Source of the DNA: an uncultured Eubacteriales bacterium
GTDB taxonomy: Bacteria > Bacillota > Clostridia > Oscillospirales > Oscillospiraceae
Assembly: GCA_900543085.1 (NCBI GenBank)
Contig: UQQF01000066.1
Location: forward strand, 1 to 9,800
DNA length: 9,800 nt
Direction: 5' to 3'
Both the position numbers and the translations under genes were made by a program. Positions 5,541 through 9,800 of this stretch are shown piece after piece. The notes under the pieces were generated by a model that saw only the letters and a list, made by a program, of their open reading frames with translations, did not search any database and had not been told where the DNA came from. Each line of letters starts with the position of its first letter. The stretch's first letter is position 1.

Positions 5541-8525
5541 ATGAAGCGTTTTGCCGCCCTCGCGCTGATATGCGCGCTTATCATAACCACGCTGACCGGC
5601 TGCGGCCAGGCGAGCGTGAAGCAGAACGACCTGCCCGACGCCGAGTTCACCGGCGGCGAATACGGCCTGAGCGTGGCCGTGCTGTACAACGGCGAGTCTA
5701 ACGACGGCGTCTGGGAGGACACGTTCTCCCGCCTCGAGCAGCCGCTGCTGCTCGGCATGGAGGCCGACGCGGTGGACGTCTCCGGCGGCTATGGCCTCTC
5801 CGGCTATGACATACTCTACCTCGACGAGAGTATCATGACGGCCTCTGGCGCCGACACGCTGCGCGACGAGATCGTCGCCTTCGCCGAAAACGGCGGCGCG
5901 GTGTACTGCACCAACGGCTTCTACGACTTCTTCCCCGCCGAGTTCTTCGGTGCGGAGAGCTTTGCCGAGGTGGAGGGCTACCCCTACTACCTCGAATACC
6001 CCGAGGTCAGCGCGGATTTGCAGGACATACAGGACATCACCCGCGACTTCTACACGCTCTACGAGGCCTACGCCGAGTTCCCGGAGCTGGAGGGTCTGGA
6101 CCGCGGCGTGGGCATGGTGCCGGACACAGCCGTGACCATCGCGTCGAAAAACGGGCTTTCGCTCAGCGCCGTGAACGCCTACGGCGAGGGCTGGGTGTTC
6201 TTCTGCTCCGGGCTGCTGCCCAACCCCTATTACACGCTGGGCACCTCGCTGGAAAACCGCACGGACGAGCAGCGCATGCTGTCTGACACGGCGCTGAGCG
6301 CGGCGCGCATACTGGAAAACTCCTTCGCCAGCTTCGTGGCCAAGCGCACGGCGGGCTACAGCGTCTGGCGCGTGTTCGGCAGCCACGGCAACCCGGTAAT
6401 GAGCTGGGAGCTGCACTTTGAGGAGATAACCGGCTTTGAAAACGGCTCCGGCGTCGCGTTTGCCGAGCTGCTGGAGGACTACCGCCAGATACCGAGCTAC
6501 ACGCTCATCCGCAACAGCTACACCTGGTTCCTGCGCGCCGAGACGGTGACCAGCCTGCTCGGCCGGAGCGGGGACTCCATGAGCTTCGCCATGGACCTGA
6601 ACGAGAGCGCCTACTCCTCCGGCACCCACACGGCCGCCGGGGACGAGTGGCTGACGCTGTACGAGGTCGAAAACGGCGGCAGCTACTTCGTCGACGACAC
6701 GCAGTACGACCAGCGCGCCTACCCCTGCGTCGTGGATTTGGACGGCGACGGGGTGCTGGACATCGTCGCCGGCTCCGCCGACGGCGGGATATACTTCTTC
6801 AAGGGCGCCGGCTACGACGGACGCATAAAGACCGAGGAGGCCGTAAAGCTCGGCTCCGTCGAGAGCTACAGCGCGCCCGTCGTGTACGACGTGGACGGCG
6901 ACGGCGAGCTTGACATACTCTCCGGCGCCGCCGACGGCAGCCTCTACCTCCTGCGCGGCCTGGGCGGGCAGAGCTTCGCCTCCGCCGAGCTGTGGCTGGA
7001 GACCGCCCTGACCGGGCAGGCTCTGCCCGACGTGGGCGACATAGACGGCGACGGCAAGGCCGACCTGGTCCTCGGCTCCAACGAGGGGCGGCTGTTCGTC
7101 TACTACGGCACGAGCTCGAAGCGCCTGAGCGTCGACGCCTCCACCGAGCTGACGGCTCTGGGCGTGGAGGGCAGCTGGCTCGCCCCGAGAGTCTTCGACC
7201 TCGACGGCGACGGCCTAAACGACCTGGCCGTGGGCACCTTCGACGGGTACATCGCCCGGCTCATCAACAACGGCTCCGGCTTTGACAACGCCGGATACAT
7301 CGAGCTGGACGAGACGAACTACAAGGGCAACTACAACGCCAAGTTCGGCAACAACTGCGTCCCCTGCTTCGCCGACGTGAACGGCGACGGCATCACCGAC
7401 CTCGTCTGCGGCAGCCTGGAGTACGGCATGAACTACCCCATAGACAGCGAGTACTTCCCCTACCGCGCAGAGCTCCAGGAGCAGCTGAACTACTTCAAGG
7501 AGCACGGCTACTACGTCGGCATGCACTTCTACACCAACGACTCGGCCAGCGACAGCCGCGAGGACTGGGAGATCGAGCACCACCTCGGCGCGATGGCGAG
7601 CTACGGCCTGAATACCTCGGGCATAGGCGCGAACCAGCACACCTGGTACACCAGCGGCAACTCGCCCACGCAGAGCTTCCTCAACCTCTGGGACGCGGGA
7701 ATACTGTTCAACACCGGCTTTGCCGCGCCGAACGACCCCAACCCCTATCCCCAGACCAGCGCGCGCAACGTCATAAGCCTGCCCTTCTACCTCACCGTGG
7801 ACGGCGAGCGGACCATACTGCTGCAAAACTGCTCCACCCTGCCCTATTCCGACAGCGCCTGGACGGACATTTCCGCGCGCTGGGACATGCCCGTCGCGGT
7901 CTACTACCACTGCGACTTCACCGTGGGCAACGAGGACAACACCCGCGCCGACATCGAAAAGGTCGAAGCCTTCCGCCAGCAGCACGGCTACAGCTTTGTC
8001 ATGGAAAACCAGCTGGCCTACGCCGTGGCGGCGGCCTACAACCAGACGCTGAACGTGAGGGACGGCTCCGGCGAGGGCTTTGACATCACCCTCACCGCCG
8101 GGGCGGAGAACAACCTCGCCGCGCTGTACGACGGCGACTATCAGACCTCCACCGGCGCTAAGATCTCGCTCGGCGAGGCGCTCTCCGGCATGGACATCGT
8201 CACCGACGCCGACGTCTGGCACCGCGACGGCAACGAGCTGTACGTCTCGCTTAACCGCCCCGTGCGCGTCTACGCCGCGCAGGAGGAGCAGTCCGCCGGG
8301 ACGCACCTCACCCGCGTAAACCTGCCCGCCATGATATCCTCCGACGACGCGGGCGCGAGCGTCAAGTTCTCCGAGGGCGGACTGATGGAGGTCGCCGTCT
8401 CCGGCGACGCCTACACCACCAGCGAGGGCTGGGCATACTCCAAGACCGAGAGCGGCGAGACGCTTTTCACCTGCTACGACGCCTCGCCGAGAACCATAAA
8501 CATCACCTTCGGGGAGGAAGCATAA
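5541..8525 (+). CDS. Lipoprotein with GATase-like, VCBS/FG-GAP propeller and deacetylase-like regions
   Basis: A 994-residue protein probably anchored outside the membrane: a hydrophobic signal (4-18) ends in lipobox LTGC with C21 as the lipid-bearing residue. Residues about 40-240 look like a Rossmann or glutamine-amidotransferase-like domain (YDILYLDES, then GGAVYCTNG with C123) without a clear catalytic set. A region at 275-380 (MSWELHFEE near H292) is unassigned. Five VCBS/FG-GAP repeats with DxDGDGxxD-type calcium loops start at D399, D450, D500, D553 and D612 (the fifth is DVNGDG). Residues about 640-860 resemble a polysaccharide-deacetylase-like barrel (GYYVGMHFYTND with H662, EIEHHLG with H680/H681, H700), followed by a beta-rich tail. 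The ATG at 5541 has GGAGG at 5530-5534 and begins a proper signal peptide; the in-frame TTG at 5520 would spoil it. A role in surface polysaccharide handling is inferred. I cannot name the family with certainty. Confidence 0.85.
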   Translation: MKRFAALALICALIITTLTGCGQASVKQNDLPDAEFTGGEYGLSVAVLYNGESNDGVWEDTFSRLEQPLLLGMEADAVDVSGGYGLSGYDILYLDESIMTASGADTLRDEIVAFAENGGAVYCTNGFYDFFPAEFFGAESFAEVEGYPYYLEYPEVSADLQDIQDITRDFYTLYEAYAEFPELEGLDRGVGMVPDTAVTIASKNGLSLSAVNAYGEGWVFFCSGLLPNPYYTLGTSLENRTDEQRMLSDTALSAARILENSFASFVAKRTAGYSVWRVFGSHGNPVMSWELHFEEITGFENGSGVAFAELLEDYRQIPSYTLIRNSYTWFLRAETVTSLLGRSGDSMSFAMDLNESAYSSGTHTAAGDEWLTLYEVENGGSYFVDDTQYDQRAYPCVVDLDGDGVLDIVAGSADGGIYFFKGAGYDGRIKTEEAVKLGSVESYSAPVVYDVDGDGELDILSGAADGSLYLLRGLGGQSFASAELWLETALTGQALPDVGDIDGDGKADLVLGSNEGRLFVYYGTSSKRLSVDASTELTALGVEGSWLAPRVFDLDGDGLNDLAVGTFDGYIARLINNGSGFDNAGYIELDETNYKGNYNAKFGNNCVPCFADVNGDGITDLVCGSLEYGMNYPIDSEYFPYRAELQEQLNYFKEHGYYVGMHFYTNDSASDSREDWEIEHHLGAMASYGLNTSGIGANQHTWYTSGNSPTQSFLNLWDAGILFNTGFAAPNDPNPYPQTSARNVISLPFYLTVDGERTILLQNCSTLPYSDSAWTDISARWDMPVAVYYHCDFTVGNEDNTRADIEKVEAFRQQHGYSFVMENQLAYAVAAAYNQTLNVRDGSGEGFDITLTAGAENNLAALYDGDYQTSTGAKISLGEALSGMDIVTDADVWHRDGNELYVSLNRPVRVYAAQEEQSAGTHLTRVNLPAMISSDDAGASVKFSEGGLMEVAVSGDAYTTSEGWAYSKTESGETLFTCYDASPRTINITFGEEA

Positions 8526-9800
8526 ATGAACTCTGCCGTCTGCCTGCTGGAGCGCTCCTGCGCATTGTATCCCGACAACAAGGCCGTCAGCGACTCCGCA
8601 GTGAGCTACACCTACGCCGAACTGAGAGACCGCGCCCGCCGCGCCGCCAGCGCCCTTATAGCCGCCCTTGAGTCCCGCGCGCCGGTGATGGTCTACCTGC
8701 CCAAGGGCGCGGACATGGTGGCCGGCTTCTGCGCCGCCATGTACTCCGGCCGCCCCTATGTGCCCACGGACGCCGCCGCGCCGCGCGGCCGGCTGGAGAA
8801 GATAATCGCCAACCTCGCGCCCTCGGCGGTGATAACCGACGAGGCGCTTGCAAAGAACCTGGAGGGCATACCCGGCGAGTACAAGGTGTTCACGCTCGAC
8901 ACCCTGGCCGCTCACGAGGCCGACGACGCGGCCATCTCCGCCGCGCTGAAGACCGTCACCGACTCCGACCCCATCTACGTGATGTACACCTCCGGCTCCA
9001 CCGGCACGCCCAAGGGCGTGACCATACCGCACCGCGGCGTGCTGCTGTTCGCGCGCTGGGCGGAGGAGACCTTCGGCTGGACAAGCGAGACGGTCATCGC
9101 GAACCAGGCGCCGCTCTACTTCGACGTGTCCGTCATGGACGTCTACGGCGCGATGCGCTGCGGCGGGCACCTGATGATCACGCCCGAGGCGCTGTTCCAC
9201 TTCCCCAGCAAGCTGCCCGAATTCCTGCGCGACAACGCCGTCACGCACATCTACTGGGTGCCGACGGTCATGATAAACATCGCCAACTCCGGCGCGCTGG
9301 AGGGCGTGGAGCTGCCCGCGCTGAAGACCATCGCCTTCGCCGGCGAGGTCATGCCCAACAAGCAGCTCAACGTCTGGCGCCGCGCCCTGCCCGGGCGCGT
9401 GTTCGCGAACCTCTACGGCCCCACCGAGACGGACGTCTGCACGGCCTACGTCGTAGACCGCGAGTTCGCCGACTCGGAGCCGCTGCCCATCGGCTCGCCG
9501 CTGCCCGACATGCACGTGCTGCTGCTGGGCGAGGACGGCAAGGCCGTCAAGCCCGGCGAGACGGGCGAGATCTGCGTCTCCGGCAGCGGCATACTGCTCG
9601 GCTACTGGAACGACCCCGAGAAGACCGCAAACGCGCTGGTCTCCGACCCGGACAACCACGCCTATCCCACGCGCTATTACCGCACGGGCGACCTCGGCTG
9701 GTGGAACGAGCGGGGCGAGCTGATGTACTCCGGCCGCCGCGACGGGCAGATAAAGCTGCGCGGCAACCGCATCGAGCTGGGCGAGATCGAGGCCGCGGCG
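8526..9800 (+). CDS. DltA/NRPS-like amino-acid adenylating enzyme (3' end outside window)
   Basis: The first 425 codons of an ANL-superfamily adenylation domain, open to the window edge. Core motifs are complete: A3 YTSGSTGTPKG (154-164), A4 YFDVSVMD (198-205), A5 LYGPTETDV (296-304), A7 YRTGDLG (385-391) and A8 GRRDGQIKLRGNRIELGEIE (403-422). Such enzymes activate an amino acid with ATP and load it on a carrier-protein thiol. The VSVMD and FAGEVMPN stretches resemble D-alanine ligase DltA more than typical NRPS domains. However, the FCGEV cysteine of DltA that lines the substrate pocket is Ala272 here, so the substrate may not be D-alanine. The A10 lysine and any carrier domain lie beyond the window. 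The ATG directly abuts the lipoprotein stop (TAAATG) with GGAGG at 8513-8517 inside the upstream gene, which implies translational coupling. Confidence 0.92.
   Translation, partial: MNSAVCLLERSCALYPDNKAVSDSAVSYTYAELRDRARRAASALIAALESRAPVMVYLPKGADMVAGFCAAMYSGRPYVPTDAAAPRGRLEKIIANLAPSAVITDEALAKNLEGIPGEYKVFTLDTLAAHEADDAAISAALKTVTDSDPIYVMYTSGSTGTPKGVTIPHRGVLLFARWAEETFGWTSETVIANQAPLYFDVSVMDVYGAMRCGGHLMITPEALFHFPSKLPEFLRDNAVTHIYWVPTVMINIANSGALEGVELPALKTIAFAGEVMPNKQLNVWRRALPGRVFANLYGPTETDVCTAYVVDREFADSEPLPIGSPLPDMHVLLLGEDGKAVKPGETGEICVSGSGILLGYWNDPEKTANALVSDPDNHAYPTRYYRTGDLGWWNERGELMYSGRRDGQIKLRGNRIELGEIEAAA

Noticed and set aside
5417..5758. N-terminal extension of the flavodoxin/ferredoxin gene
   Set aside because: The extension crosses both divergent promoters and the lipoprotein start, lacks flavodoxin features, and the ATG at 5416 has GGAGGG 6 bases upstream.

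Overview
The window looks like a chromosomal segment of a high-GC, anaerobic Firmicute of the Clostridia, most like the gut Oscillospiraceae/Ruminococcaceae. This rests on an adjacent hisS-aspS pair, a flavodoxin-ferredoxin fusion (EFR1 type), strong GGAGG ribosome binding sites, and GC-rich coding sequence that nevertheless uses many ATA isoleucine codons. The species cannot be named from the sequence.

Layout. Bases 1-363 hold a non-coding repeat element, cut by the left window edge. A terminator-like hairpin and a good sigma-A promoter (TTGCAG-17-TATAAT) follow. They lead into a three-gene + strand run: a methylglyoxal-synthase-like gene (557-958), hisS (1022-2383) and aspS (2402-4174), ended by a strong intrinsic terminator (4182-4215). 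A second, complete copy of the repeat element (4245-4624) fills the gap between aspS and a convergent minus-strand gene for a flavodoxin/2x[4Fe-4S] protein (4655-5416). Back-to-back promoters (5446-5508) drive that gene leftward and a two-gene set rightward: a 994-residue lipoprotein with a VCBS/FG-GAP propeller (5541-8525) and, starting on the very next base after its stop, a DltA/NRPS-like amino-acid adenylating enzyme (8526 to beyond 9800).

How the genes may work together. The two synthetases form a housekeeping translation operon, led by an MGS-fold protein that has lost most catalytic residues of the family. The lipoprotein and adenylating enzyme look like the start of a cell-surface modification operon: an activated amino acid would be loaded on a carrier protein (expected downstream, not visible) and transferred to a surface glycan, while the lipoprotein acts outside on polysaccharide. 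That is inference from architecture and gene coupling.

The strongest unexplained structure is the repeat element. Both copies fold into a 49-on-49-base, bulge-free rod capped by a head containing 67 bases identical between copies. The rod sequence drifts, but includes two paired positions changed on both sides with pairing kept. The rods are surrounded by a repeated 30-base sequence and by 42-base hairpins. The outer hairpins of the two copies are mirror images of each other, yet the heads point the same way.
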